The notes below the pieces were generated by a model. That model made no database searches and was not told the origin of the DNA. It was given only the letters and a program-made list of their open reading frames with translations. A stretch of 64,000 nt of DNA from contig NZ_CADIJM010000004.1 of assembly GCF_902859585.1 (NCBI RefSeq), positions 124,001-188,000 of the forward strand, read 5' to 3'. Of this stretch, positions 19,496-29,200 are shown piece by piece (the stretch's first letter is position 1; each line of letters starts with the position of its first letter). The translations under genes were made by a program, and so were the position numbers. Source of the stretch: Achromobacter animicus. Its GTDB lineage: Bacteria > Pseudomonadota > Gammaproteobacteria > Burkholderiales > Burkholderiaceae_B.

Positions 19496-19609
19496 CCACG
19501 CATTCTGGGGTTTTCAATTTACCGAAAATCTGCCAGGAAGCCGGAGGGGGGACAGGGGTCTAGACCACAATGCCCTTCTGTCAACATACGATTCAATGAG
19601 GCAGGCCGC

Positions 19610-19855
19610 ATGTCTGATACGACCGCAACCGCCGTCCAAGGGGACAATCCCAAATCGACGGGCACCGTCAAATGGTTCAACGATGCAAAGGGGTTTGGCT
19701 TCATTACGCCCGACGATGGCGGTGAAGATCTGTTCGCCCACTTCTCGTCCATCCAGATGAATGGTTTTAAAACCCTGAAAGAAGGCCAGAAAGTGGCCTT
19801 CGAGATTATCCAGGGGCCTAAAGGAAAACAGGCGCTCAATATTACGGCTGCCTGA
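19610..19855 (+). CDS. Cold-shock protein, CspA family
   Basis: Small single-stranded nucleic-acid binding protein, an RNA chaperone. The 81-residue product has a short polar N-terminal extension, then one cold-shock domain with both RNA-binding motifs: [15 protein letters not shown] (RNP1, KGFGFI) and DLFAHFSSI (RNP2-like, LFAHF). The start at MSDTT is taken because GAGGCAGG lies upstream and the extra upstream reading frame has no family similarity. A strong terminator follows at 19897-19933. Confidence 0.93.
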   Translation: MSDTTATAVQGDNPKSTGTVKWFNDAKGFGFITPDDGGEDLFAHFSSIQMNGFKTLKEGQKVAFEIIQGPKGKQALNITAA

Positions 19856-19868
19856 GTTACCCTTTAAA

Positions 19869-19888
19869 GCGCAACGGTAAGGTTGCGC
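19869..19888 (+). repeat. Small hairpin after the cold-shock gene
   Basis: GCGCAAC and GTTGCGC form a 7-bp stem with a 6-base loop between the stop codon and the main terminator. It may protect the mRNA 3' end. Confidence 0.35.
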
Positions 19889-19896
19889 CATTATCC

Positions 19897-19933
19897 AGGC
19901 GGGGCTTTCGGGCCCCGCCTTGTTATTTTTCTT
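19897..19933 (+). terminator. Rho-independent terminator of the cold-shock gene
   Basis: A 9-bp GC-rich stem (AGGCGGGGC / GCCCCGCCT, loop TTTCGG) is followed by the T-rich run TGTTATTTTTCTT. Confidence 0.85.
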
Positions 19934-19949
19934 AATACTCCGCCGGGCC

Positions 19950-20492
19950 ATGCTGAAGATTGCCGTTTTGTTTCCCATTGTTCGTACGCTGTTCAAAACA
20001 ACCTTCACCAAGGCATCGTCAGCGGCAAACGCGGGCGGCCGCAAGGCGCCGGTGATCGCCGCCGCCGCCATCGCGATCGCAGCCGCCCTGCCCCTGCCCG
20101 CCAGCGCCCAGCAACAGACCGGCCCGCAGCCGCGTCTGCCCACGACGCAATTGTCGGCCGGAATCCATATTATCCGCGCAGAAGTTGCAAACACGGACGC
20201 CACGCGGCGCGACGGTCTGATGTTCCGCAGGGAGCTGCCGGGCAACGACGGCATGCTGTTCGTCTTCGACCAGCCGGACGTGCAGTGCTTCTGGATGCGC
20301 AACACGCTGCTGCCCCTGTCGATTGCCTTTATCGCCGACGACGGCACGATCGTCAACATTGAAGACATGGCGCCGCAGACCGAAGACCCGCATTGCGCAA
20401 AGAAGCCGGTGCGCTACGCGCTGGAAATGGCGCAAGGGTGGTTCGGCAAGCACGGCATCACTGCCGGGAAAAAGCTCGACGGCCTGCCCTGA
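19950..20492 (+). CDS. DUF192 family protein, probably exported
   Basis: A 180-residue protein with a long hydrophobic N-terminal region (about residues 1-50, ending near ASAQQQ), likely a signal peptide or membrane anchor. The conserved DUF192 domain follows: EVANTDATRRDGLMFRRELP, GMLFVFDQPDVQCFWMRNT and LPLSIAFIADDGTIVNIEDM. The W-M-x-N-T-x-x-P-L-D/S-I-x-F signature is clear. The family is widespread and its molecular function unknown. I start at ATG 19950, because an earlier TTG lies inside the cold-shock terminator's T-run. It shares a bidirectional terminator with the convergent thiolase gene. Confidence 0.88.
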   Translation: MLKIAVLFPIVRTLFKTTFTKASSAANAGGRKAPVIAAAAIAIAAALPLPASAQQQTGPQPRLPTTQLSAGIHIIRAEVANTDATRRDGLMFRRELPGNDGMLFVFDQPDVQCFWMRNTLLPLSIAFIADDGTIVNIEDMAPQTEDPHCAKKPVRYALEMAQGWFGKHGITAGKKLDGLP

Positions 20493-20527
20493 CGCCTTCC
20501 GGCAGACCTCCCCAGCAGGTAATGACA

Positions 20528-20549
20528 AAGGGAGCCCGAGGGCTCCCTT
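20528..20549. terminator. Bidirectional terminator between the DUF192 gene and thiolase
   Basis: AAGGGAGCC / GGCTCCCTT arms (9 bp, loop CGAG) lie between two convergent genes, with T-rich flanks on the plus side (GTTGTTT). It probably serves both. Confidence 0.75.
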
Positions 20550-20597
20550 GTTGTTTGCCGGACAGCGCGACGCGCGCCGCCGGCCGTACCACGCGCC

Positions 20598-21803
20598 TTA
20601 CACGCGTTCGATGATCAGCGCGATGCCTTGGCCGACGCCGATGCACATCGTGCACAGCGCGTAGCGGCCGCCGGTGCGATGCAGCTGGTTGATGGCCGTG
20701 GTGGCCAGACGCGCGCCGCTGGCGCCCAGCGGGTGGCCCAGGGCGATCGCGCCGCCGTTGGGGTTCACGCGCGGGTCGTTGTCGGCGATGCCAAGCTGGC
20801 GCAGCACAGCCAGACCTTGCGCGGCGAACGCTTCGTTCAGTTCGATCACGTCCATCTGATCCAGCGTCAGGCCGGTCTGAGCCAGCACCTTCTGCGTGGC
20901 GGGCGCTGGACCGATGCCCATGATGCGCGGCGCGACGCCAGCGGTTGCCATGCCGACGACGCGGGCACGCGGGGTCAGGCCATGGCGGGCGGCAGCCTTT
21001 TCATCGGCCAGCAGCAGCGCGGCGGCGCCGTCGTTCACGCCCGACGCGTTGCCGGCCGTGACGCTGCCGCCTTCGCGGACCACGCCCTTGAGCTTGGCCA
21101 GCGATTCCAGCGACGTTTCACGCGGGTGCTCGTCCTTGGAGACGATGATCGGGTCACCCTTTTTCTGGGCGATCGACACGGGCACGATCTCGGCGTCGAA
21201 GAATCCTTCCTTCTGGGCGCGCGCGGTCTTTTCCTGGCTGGCCAGCGCGAACAGATCCTGGTCGGCGCGGCTGATGTTGAAATCGTCGGCGACGTTTTCG
21301 GCGGTCTCGGGCATCGAGTCCACGCCGTACTGCGCCTTCATCAGCTTGTTGATGAAACGCCAGCCGATGGTGGTGTCATAAATGGCGGCGCTGCGCGAGA
21401 AGGCGCTGTCGGCCTTGCCCATGACGAACGGGGCGCGGCTCATGCTTTCCACGCCGCCGGCCAGCATCAGGCCGGCTTCTCCGGCGCGGATGGCGCGCGC
21501 GGCGGTGCCGATGGCGTCCAGACCCGAGCCGCACAAGCGGTTGACCGTGGCGCCGGGCACTTCGACCGGCAGGCCGGCCAACAGCGTGGCCATGCGGGCC
21601 ACGTTGCGGTTGTCTTCGCCCGCCTGGTTGGCGCAACCCATGATGGCGTCGTCGAGTTCTTCCCAGCGCACGCCAGGATTGCGCGCCGCCAGCGCCTTGA
21701 TGGCTACGGCAGCCAGATCGTCGGGCCGCACGGAAGCCAGCGCACCGCCGTAGCGGCCGAAGGGGGTACGAATCGCATCACAGATAAAGGCATTCACGGT
21801 CAT
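20598..21803 (-). CDS. Thiolase, 3-oxoadipyl-CoA thiolase type (PcaF-like)
   Basis: Cleaves a 3-oxoacyl-CoA with CoA; the closest type is 3-oxoadipyl-CoA thiolase of the beta-ketoadipate pathway. The 401-residue product has nucleophilic Cys91 in [12 protein letters not shown], His357 in [10 protein letters not shown] and the acid/base Cys387 in TMCIGVGQG. The opening [18 protein letters not shown] and the C-terminal [18 protein letters not shown] resemble PcaF. I start at the ATG before TVNAFICD (21803), since the 22 residues upstream are not family-like. No other pca genes are nearby, so a general acetyl-CoA acetyltransferase role is possible. Confidence 0.85.
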   Translation of the reverse strand: MTVNAFICDAIRTPFGRYGGALASVRPDDLAAVAIKALAARNPGVRWEELDDAIMGCANQAGEDNRNVARMATLLAGLPVEVPGATVNRLCGSGLDAIGTAARAIRAGEAGLMLAGGVESMSRAPFVMGKADSAFSRSAAIYDTTIGWRFINKLMKAQYGVDSMPETAENVADDFNISRADQDLFALASQEKTARAQKEGFFDAEIVPVSIAQKKGDPIIVSKDEHPRETSLESLAKLKGVVREGGSVTAGNASGVNDGAAALLLADEKAAARHGLTPRARVVGMATAGVAPRIMGIGPAPATQKVLAQTGLTLDQMDVIELNEAFAAQGLAVLRQLGIADNDPRVNPNGGAIALGHPLGASGARLATTAINQLHRTGGRYALCTMCIGVGQGIALIIERV

Positions 21804-21970
21804 GGGAAGCTCGAAGTGAAGTGAAAGAACTCGGGATCGGACGATGTTAACGCAGCGGTTTCGCGCCAAGTTGGTGCGTTACCCGGATGTCCGCAGAACG
21901 GACAGTGTCCAGTAGACGTTCACATTGGACCGGCTCGGGCGTGCACGGAACCGGGCAGCCATGCCCGGGA

Positions 21971-23365
21971 TCAGTGCGCGCCGGCCTTGGCCGCGCGGCC
22001 CGCGTCGACGATGGCCTGACGGCGGAAACGGCCGGCCGCCAGATGGTAGAACGGTTGCGGGCAGAACTGGCGCGACACGCCCGACGCCAGCAACGACCCG
22101 ACCAGCAACCAGAACAGCATCGGCTGGCTGCCCGTCATTTCCATCACCACGACGCTCGCCGTCAAGGGCGCCTGGGTAGCGGCCGCCAGAAAGGCCGCCA
22201 TGGACAGCAGCACCAGCACGCGCTGGTCGACGCCCTCGCCTGCCAACTCCCAGATGTGATGGCCGATGCCCGCGCCCGTGGTGAGCGCCGGCGTGAAGAT
22301 GCCGCCGGGAATGCCCGCCCAATAGGACGCGACGGTGGCCGCCAGCTTGGCCAAGCCAAAGCCGTCCGGCACCGCGTCCTTGCCGTTGAGCAGGTCAGCC
22401 GCGACGGCGTAGCCGGTGCCGTACACGCTGCCCGCGGTGCACAGGCCGATCACCGCCAGCGCCAGACCCATGATGAACGCCGTCCAGATCGGATGCGTCC
22501 GGATCCACGCGCGCCACGACTGCGGCGCCGCGCCGATCGGCCCCTTGCCCAGCAGGCGGGCGAAGATGCCGCCCAGCGCGCCGTTGAGGGCGCCGCAGAT
22601 AACGATCCACATCACCATGTTCTGCGACAGGGGCGCGCCGGCAAAGACGCCGAAATAAGGATTGTTGCCTTCCACCGCCACCACCAGGAACCCGGCGGCC
22701 AGCACGCCGATCAGCACCAGCCGCTGCCAGCGCAGCACGGTGCCGCGCCCCAGTTCCTCGATGGCGAAGATCACGCCGGCCAGCGGCGCGTTGAAGGCCG
22801 CCGCCAGGCCGCCGGCGGCGCCCGCTGCGATCAGCTCGTTGGCGTGAAAGCCGCGCAACTGCAAGCCGCGGCGTTTCCAGAAATCGCCCCACGCCAGCAT
22901 CAGCGCCGCGCCGACCTGCACGGAAGGCCCCTCGCGGCCGATCGACGCGCCGCACAGCATGCCGAAGAACGCCAGCGGTATCTTCCAAAGGCTTTGGGCC
23001 AGCGACACCAGGCTGTTCTGGCTGGGGCCCGGCGGCAGCGACAAGGCGCCGATGACTTGCGGAATGCCGCTGCCGGAAGCGTTGGGCGCGAAACGCAGCG
23101 TGAGCCAGCGCAGCGCGGCCAGCCCAAACGGCATGACCAGCAACGCCAGCCAGCCGTTGTAGACGACCCACTGGCGGTTCCAGGCCAGCGCCTTGTCGGC
23201 CAGATAGGTAAAGCCCAGCGACATGAGCGCCACCAACGCGGCGCCGCCGAGCAACAGCCCGAGCTGCACGCTCTTCCTGGACAGACGGTTGATCTGGCGC
23301 ACCTTGCGGCGCGCCAGCCGGCGTGTTCGGGCGATGACGCGACGGACGGGGTCGGGCAGACTCAT
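21971..23365 (-). CDS. ClC-family chloride channel/transporter
   Basis: Inner-membrane anion channel or H+/Cl- exchanger. The 464-residue product has a basic N-terminus and about ten or more hydrophobic segments. All three selectivity motifs are present: GSGIP (98-102), GREGP (143-147, gating Glu145) and GGIFTPAL near the C-terminal third. There are no C-terminal CBS domains, so it resembles short bacterial ClcA. The ribosome site is weak, so the start could differ by a few codons. Monocistronic by context: 142 bp after the chemoreceptor gene and 167 bp before the thiolase gene. I cannot tell channel from exchanger here. Confidence 0.9.
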   Translation of the reverse strand: MSLPDPVRRVIARTRRLARRKVRQINRLSRKSVQLGLLLGGAALVALMSLGFTYLADKALAWNRQWVVYNGWLALLVMPFGLAALRWLTLRFAPNASGSGIPQVIGALSLPPGPSQNSLVSLAQSLWKIPLAFFGMLCGASIGREGPSVQVGAALMLAWGDFWKRRGLQLRGFHANELIAAGAAGGLAAAFNAPLAGVIFAIEELGRGTVLRWQRLVLIGVLAAGFLVVAVEGNNPYFGVFAGAPLSQNMVMWIVICGALNGALGGIFARLLGKGPIGAAPQSWRAWIRTHPIWTAFIMGLALAVIGLCTAGSVYGTGYAVAADLLNGKDAVPDGFGLAKLAATVASYWAGIPGGIFTPALTTGAGIGHHIWELAGEGVDQRVLVLLSMAAFLAAATQAPLTASVVVMEMTGSQPMLFWLLVGSLLASGVSRQFCPQPFYHLAAGRFRRQAIVDAGRAAKAGAH

Positions 23366-23507
23366 GGACGGGGACAGGGCGGCGTGGGGAGGTTGCCAAC
23401 CTTACCATCCCATCCTGACCCGTAGCCGAAAGAATGCAGCGTTGCGCACGCGCAAGCGCGGACGGGAACGGCCGGTCAATGGCCGTCCTTCACGACGCGG
23501 CAAGGCT

Positions 23508-25214
23508 TCAGAACGACGACCACTCGTCCTGCGAAGCGCCTGCCAGCGCGGGCCGGGCCTGCGCCGCACGGGCTGCCGGCGCGGCGGGCTTGCGCACCGC
23601 CACGCGTTCGGCCGGCAGCAGCCGGGCTTGCGCCTGAACCGCAGATCCACTGCCTGCATCCACCTTGAAGCGGCGCACTTCCTGCGCCAGACGTGTGGCC
23701 TGCTCCTGCATGCTGGCCGCGGCGGCCGCGGCTTCCTCGACCAGGGCGGCGTTCTGCTGAGTCACCGTGTCCATCTGCGAGACGGCCTGGTTCACCTGCC
23801 CGATGCCGGTCGATTGCTCTTCCGATGCGCCCGAGATCTCGCGCACCAGCGTCGCGACCTGGCGCACGCTGTCCACGACTTCGCGCATCGTGCGTCCGGC
23901 CTCGTCGACCTGACGCGAGCCGCCTTCGACGCGCGTCACGGATTCGTCGATCAGGGCCTTGATTTCCTTTGCAGCCACAGCGGAACGCTGGGCCAGCGTG
24001 CGCACCTCGCCCGCCACGACCGCGAAGCCGCGGCCCTGCTCGCCCGCGCGCGCCGCTTCCACGGCGGCATTGAGCGCCAGGATGTTGGTCTGGAACGCGA
24101 TGCCGTCGATCACGCCCGTGATGTCGGCAATGCGGCGCGAACTGTCCGAGATCGCGCTCATGGTCTGCACGACACCCTCGACCACCTCGCCGCCGCGCAC
24201 GGCGACGTTCGACGCCTGGCTGACCAGGCGGTCGGCCTCGCTGGCGTTGTTGGCGTTCTGCTGCACCGTGCTGGTCAGCTCTTCCATCGAGGCCGCGGTT
24301 TCCTCGAGCGAAGATGCCTGCTCTTCCGTGCGTTGCGACAGATCGGCGTTGCCCTGCGCGATCTGCGACGACGCCGACGCAATGTTTTCACAGCCGTCGC
24401 GCACGTCCTTGACGATGCGGGCCAGGCTTTCATTCATGGCCTTGAGCGCGCCCATCAGATCGCCGGTCTCGTCGCGCGTGACCACGCGGATATCGGTGGT
24501 CAGGTCGCCCGCGGCCACCTGGCGTGCGGCCGATACGGCTTCGCCCAGCGGACGCACGATGCCGCGCGTCACCAGCCATCCCAACAGCATGCCAACCGCC
24601 ACGCCCGCGATCGCCAGGGCGATCATGATGGCGCGAACCGTGTTGTAGAGCGCCGTGCCTTCCGCCACCGAGCGCTCGGCGGCCTTTTCCTTGCTGATGG
24701 CCAGATTGGTCATCAGGTCATCGAGCTTCTGCGACGAGGCGATGACGCGCTTTTCGGCCTCGGCCACGCGCGGATCGGTCTGCGTCATGGGCTGCGACTT
24801 GGCCGCATCGAAGAATGCGGCCGCCTCGCGCTTCCACACCTGTTCGGTTTCGCCGAACTGCGCGAGCAGGTGCTTGGTCTGTTCTTCGTAGAAATTGGCG
24901 GCTGCCTTCTCGCGCAGCACGTCCATGTTCTTGACCGCGTCGTCAAACTGCTTGCGCAGCGCCAGACGCTCCTGGTCGGTCGACGCCCCCAGATACGCAT
25001 TGCGCGCACGACCTGCGTAGATCAGATTGATGTTGGCTTCCTTCAGATCCGAAATGCCGCGCAATTCGGTGTCGTAAAGCCTGTCATTCATTTCATTGAT
25101 ACGCGACAGCCCCCATACGCCGAAGGCCCCGATCGCACCGCCTATCACCGCCACCAGCAAAAACGCCCCTGTCAGGCGAGCGCCGATGCGCATCCCCGAA
25201 AATAACCGCAACAT
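23508..25214 (-). CDS. Methyl-accepting chemotaxis protein (Tar/Tsr-like)
   Basis: Transmembrane chemoreceptor signalling to CheA/CheW. The 568-residue product has TM1 (about 11-33), a four-helix-bundle periplasmic ligand domain (about 34-193), TM2 (194-216) and HAMP (about 217-269). The long cytoplasmic coiled-coil has the conserved hairpin tip [20 protein letters not shown]. The C-terminus ends in EWSSF, like the W-x-x-F pentapeptide that tethers CheR/CheB in Tar and Tsr. The start at ATG 25214 is supported by GGGAAGGGAAG just upstream; an ATG 17 codons earlier has no such site. Ligand unknown. No che genes are nearby. Confidence 0.93.
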   Translation of the reverse strand: MLRLFSGMRIGARLTGAFLLVAVIGGAIGAFGVWGLSRINEMNDRLYDTELRGISDLKEANINLIYAGRARNAYLGASTDQERLALRKQFDDAVKNMDVLREKAAANFYEEQTKHLLAQFGETEQVWKREAAAFFDAAKSQPMTQTDPRVAEAEKRVIASSQKLDDLMTNLAISKEKAAERSVAEGTALYNTVRAIMIALAIAGVAVGMLLGWLVTRGIVRPLGEAVSAARQVAAGDLTTDIRVVTRDETGDLMGALKAMNESLARIVKDVRDGCENIASASSQIAQGNADLSQRTEEQASSLEETAASMEELTSTVQQNANNASEADRLVSQASNVAVRGGEVVEGVVQTMSAISDSSRRIADITGVIDGIAFQTNILALNAAVEAARAGEQGRGFAVVAGEVRTLAQRSAVAAKEIKALIDESVTRVEGGSRQVDEAGRTMREVVDSVRQVATLVREISGASEEQSTGIGQVNQAVSQMDTVTQQNAALVEEAAAAAASMQEQATRLAQEVRRFKVDAGSGSAVQAQARLLPAERVAVRKPAAPAARAAQARPALAGASQDEWSSF

Positions 25215-25419
25215 GCTTCCCTTCCCTGTGTGTGCCCCGGCTTGTGGCGGCTTTGCCGCAGCCATGCGCTTCGGGGTGCAAGCGCTGACCGGGGAGGAAC
25301 GATATCGACGTTTGGGCTAGGGCTTACCCTGAGAAAAAGCCAGTTCAGGCGTCAGTTCCGTGTAATGAACGCGACTGTCGACAGGGTTTTCTAAACTGAC
25401 TTTTTGCTGAACAAAAGAA

Positions 25420-25452
25420 AACCCCTCGCCGGGGCGAGGGGTCGTGTTTCCA
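25420..25452 (-). terminator. sodB rho-independent terminator
   Basis: ACCCCTCGCC and GGCGAGGGGT form a strong stem. Read on the minus strand it is followed by TTTTCTTTTG, a good U-tract, 42 bases past the sodB stop. Confidence 0.85.
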
Positions 25453-25493
25453 GGCATGCGGCGCTAAGACCGCATGCGTGCCGGAACCGCCGA

Positions 25494-26072
25494 TCAGGCG
25501 AAGTTCTTGGCAGCGAAATCCCAGTTCGCCAGGGCCCAGAAGTTTTCCAGGTACTTGGGACGCGCGTTACGGTAGTCGATGTAGTACGCGTGTTCCCAGA
25601 CATCACAGGTGAGCAGCGGCTTGTCAGCCGTCGTGAGCGGGGTGGCGGCGTTGCTGGTGTTGACGATGTCGACCGAACCGTCGGCCTTTTTGACCAGCCA
25701 GGTCCAGCCCGAACCGAAGTTGCCGGCAGCCGACTTGTTGAAGGCTTCCTTGAAGGCGTCGAAGCTGCCCCACTTGGCGTTGATGGCGTCAGCCAGCGCG
25801 CCCGTCGGTGCGCCGCCGGCCTTGGGAGCCAGGCTGTTCCAGTAGAACGTGTGGTTCCAGACCTGAGCAGCGTTGTTGAAGATGCCGCCCGAGGACTTCT
25901 TCACGATGTCTTCCAGCGACAGCGTTTCGAATTCCGTACCCGGGATCAGGTTGTTCAGATTCGTGACGTACGTCTGGTGATGCTTGCCGTAGTGGAACTC
26001 CAGCGTTTCCTTGGAGATGTGCGGCGCCAGAGCGTCGAGTTCGTAAGGCAGGGGGGGAAGAGTATGTGCCAT
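25494..26072 (-). CDS. sodB: Iron superoxide dismutase SodB
   Basis: Cytoplasmic dismutation of superoxide. The 192-residue product has all four metal ligands: His27 (FHYGKHH), His74 (QVWNHTFYW), Asp157 and His161 (CDVWEHAYY). Gln70 in [15 protein letters not shown] is the position typical of iron rather than manganese enzymes. Length equals E. coli SodB (193). Start at [10 protein letters not shown] with AAGGAA upstream; 35 further upstream codons are not conserved. An ankyrin-repeat gene lies upstream on the same strand, separated by a hairpin, so sodB probably has its own promoter. Confidence 0.97.
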   Translation of the reverse strand: MAHTLPPLPYELDALAPHISKETLEFHYGKHHQTYVTNLNNLIPGTEFETLSLEDIVKKSSGGIFNNAAQVWNHTFYWNSLAPKAGGAPTGALADAINAKWGSFDAFKEAFNKSAAGNFGSGWTWLVKKADGSVDIVNTSNAATPLTTADKPLLTCDVWEHAYYIDYRNARPKYLENFWALANWDFAAKNFA

Positions 26073-26141
26073 GTGATGGTTCCTTCTGTTGAGAGCACGA
26101 TCAAGCCGGTCAATTGTATCGGCAACTCCTGAGGATACCGT

Positions 26142-26169
26142 GTTAACCCCGCGCTGGCGCGGGGTTAAC
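26142..26169 (-). terminator. Hairpin between the ankyrin gene and sodB
   Basis: GTTAACCCCGCGC and its complement form a 13-bp-arm inverted repeat with almost no spacer (effective loop 6). No T-run is present in either direction. It may end ankyrin-gene transcripts, or act as an operator about 70 bp upstream of sodB. Confidence 0.45.
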
Positions 26170-26218
26170 GGGCACATGCTTATGACTGCACGTTGTTGCG
26201 CCCGCGCGCGGCGGCGCG

Positions 26219-26270
26219 CATGTCGTCACCGCATGGCCTCACCACATGGCGCCACCGCATGGCGTCACTT
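26219..26270. repeat. Four tandem copies of a 13-bp repeat
   Basis: Units CATGTCGTCACCG, CATGGCCTCACCA, CATGGCGCCACCG and CATGGCGTCACTT run head to tail across the 3' end of the ankyrin gene, whose stop codon lies in the last unit. They look like a small slippage-generated minisatellite. Confidence 0.6.
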
Positions 26271-29200
26271 CACGTAACGCAGCTCCTGCCCGCTACCGGT
26301 TTCGACCAGCGCGCCGTCCTTATCCATGGCCAGGACCTTGTGCAGCGGCGCGCTGGCCGCGTCGTCGGGCACGTCGACGTCGATGCGCACGGCCCGGGTA
26401 GCGGCGTCGATGCGGGAGACGTCCACCTCGTGCCAACGTCCACCAGACGGCGCCGGCACGAAGACGGCCAGCGCCTTCAACGCGCCCGCCGCGATGGGCA
26501 CGGAGACGCCGTCCGCCCCTTCCGATTGGCGCGGACCGCCGCCGTAGTCCTGATCGGCCGATGACACCGCCACGTCGATATTGACCGGACGGCCGCGGTG
26601 ATACACGCGCACCGTCAGCATGCCGGCCTCGGCCGGCCTGGTGTCCGCGCGCACGTTCGCGATGGCGGAGTACGGCCGCAGCGGCGGCGTGTCCAGGAAC
26701 ACCTGTTTGCCGTCGCTGCGCCAGACGCCCCGCGCGTTGATGTCGACAGCGCCATAACTCAGGAAGTACTCGAAGCTGCCGTCTTCCAGAAGCAGCAATT
26801 CGCTGCCGACTTCCCGCACGCCGCGCAGGTAGTAATGCCCCGGAATGCGCATGGCTTCCGAAGACTTGCTGGCGGCTTTGGATCCCACGCGCCGGCCTTG
26901 CGCGGGCGGCGGCGCGCAGTCCGCCTGCAGCGTGATGCCCGCATCCTGCAGGACGCGCGCAAAAGCCGGATCGGATTGGCAGGCAAGCGCCGTGCGGAAC
27001 GACTGGCCCGGCGGCGCCACCGCCGCGTCGAAGCGCGCGTGGTGCTGCGCCAGCAAGACCAGCATGGCGGGCTGGCCGGTTTCAAGTGCGATCCACGCAG
27101 GACCGCGACCCGAGCCGTCGCCGGCATCAGGGCTGGCGCCGGCGTCGAGCAACGCTTGGGCGAGGTCCCGGCGTCCCAGCCGGATGGCGGCGTTCAGGGG
27201 CGTATCGCCGTCGGGCAGCGGCGCATCCAGATCGGTGCCCGACGCCTTCAACAGACGCAATACCTGCACCACAGTGTCATGCCGCGCGGTGACCAGCTCC
27301 CGGCTATGCAGCAGCATCGACACGATGCGATCGGGCAAGGTACGTCCATCCCGCGCGCATGACGATGGCTGACCGGTGAAACCGGCCGCATGCAGTGCTG
27401 CAAAGTAGCCAGGCTTGTCGATCAGCACGAACTCCCCGTTGTCTGGCATGCACGCTTGCGCAACCGGCTGGCGGTTCAACGCGCTCACGCGACGCACCGT
27501 TTCCATGTCGCTGGACGCCACGGCCGCGTTGAGCAGTGCGTACGGGTTGGGCGCGACCGGCAGCCGCGGGTCGTCCAACCGCGCGCCGGCGCGCAGCAGC
27601 CGATCCAGCATGGCGGTGTCCTGACGACCGATCAGCCAATACAAAGCGCTCTCGCCGTCCGGCGCGATGGCGGCGGGGTCCGCGCCCTTGGCCAGCAATG
27701 CATCGACGACCGCCACCTGGCCCGAGGTCGCCGCCAGGAGTAGCGGCGGCGTGCCGCGCGGATCGTCCAGGCTTAGCGGCCAGGCATCGCGGCCGGCCCC
27801 ATCCCCGGCTGCTTTATCGGCCGTCTTTACCGCGGGGTCCACGTACGGATTCACCGGCACGCCCGCCTCTATCAGCATCAAGGCCAGCGCCGTATCGCGG
27901 CTTTCGAGCGCCTGGCGAATGGCGCTTGCGTCCAGCGTCTTCATGTCGAATCCCGCGTCCGCGAACATGCGCAGCACTGCCGCGCCCTGCCCGCCCGGCT
28001 GCCGCAGCAGTTGCGCGACAGGCGAGTCGGCGGCGTTCTGCAGCGCCGCGTGCAGCGCGTCGGGCTTCATCGCCGCCAACAGGGTGCGCAGCAGCGCGGT
28101 GTCTCCGGCCCGCACCGCAACCTCCAGCGCCGACCGGCGGTCATAGCCTTCGCGCCGCAAGCCCGGATCGGCGCCCCCGGCCAGCAGCGCCTTCACGACG
28201 CCGGAATTGCCGGCTTCGACGGCATCGGCCAGCGGCGTGTTGCCATGCGGTTCTGCGGGATCGCCGTCGACCGGCGCGCCGAGGGCCAGGAGGCGCTGCA
28301 CGGTCTGCGTGTCGCCGCGCTGGGCCGCCAAGTTCAGGATCGGCCGATTGCCCATCTGGGGCTTGGCGAATATCAGGCCGCCCGAGCCCACTTGCGGGCC
28401 GCGTTGCGCGAAGGGCATGCCCGCGCGCAGCAATTGTTCGGCGATTGCGGGGTGTCCGCCTTCGACCGCTGCTTGCGCCGCATCCAGCCACACGTCACGG
28501 TCGCCGGTTTCTCCGTACGCCGTGGCCGGGATCGTGCGAGGGCCCACCTCCATCAGGTACGACACGGCCTGCGCATCGCCTTCGTAGGCGGCGAACGCCA
28601 GGGCGGTCAGTTCCTCTTCATAGGCAGGCCGGCTGCCCGTGGCGGCCAGCGCTCGCAGCGCCTCTGCACCTTCCGTCAGTTCCACCAGGGGCAACCACGC
28701 AAGGAAGTCCGCCGCGGGCCGCGTCTTGCCCTGTCCGTCCTTCAAGACACTTGACGCGGCGGTATCGGCGTCGAGCGCCGCATACGGGCGGCTGGCGCCG
28801 GCACCGAACAAGGCCACCACCATGCGCGTCAGGCTCTTGCGGTCGACGAGGCGCGGCAGGTAGGTCTGGCGCACTGCGAATTCGAAATCGCGGTGCAGCA
28901 GGAATTCCAGCGGGGTGTTGTTCTGGTCACCCCGCTGGTCGGGGTTGGCGCCCGCGGCCAGCAACGCCTCCATGATGGCCGGCGTGCCGTACAACAGCGC
29001 CAGGTGGAGCGGTGGCCGGCGCGATTCGTACGTGATGTCGTTCAGGTCCGGCTTGGTGGCCAGCAGCGCGGCCAGCATGCGCGCGCGGGCCGGCAGGCCG
29101 GCCTCGTGCGCCTGGCGCAACCGCGCCGCGTCTTCCGGCGTCATGTCCCAATACACGTACTGCGACCGCAGATCACGTGGCGTCATCACCAAGGCGTGCA

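Noticed and set aside
19492-19500. TTATCCACG as a DnaA box upstream of the cold-shock gene
   Set aside because: A single 8-of-9 match is expected by chance in 64 kb and has no partner nearby.
23469-23490. ACGGCC / GGCCGT hairpin between the chemoreceptor and ClC genes
   Set aside because: Short 6-bp arms without a T-run; such pairs are frequent in this GC-rich sequence.
27536-28975. A long plus-strand frame opposite the ankyrin gene
   Set aside because: Arg/Pro/Ala-rich antisense composition; the minus strand encodes clear ankyrin repeats.
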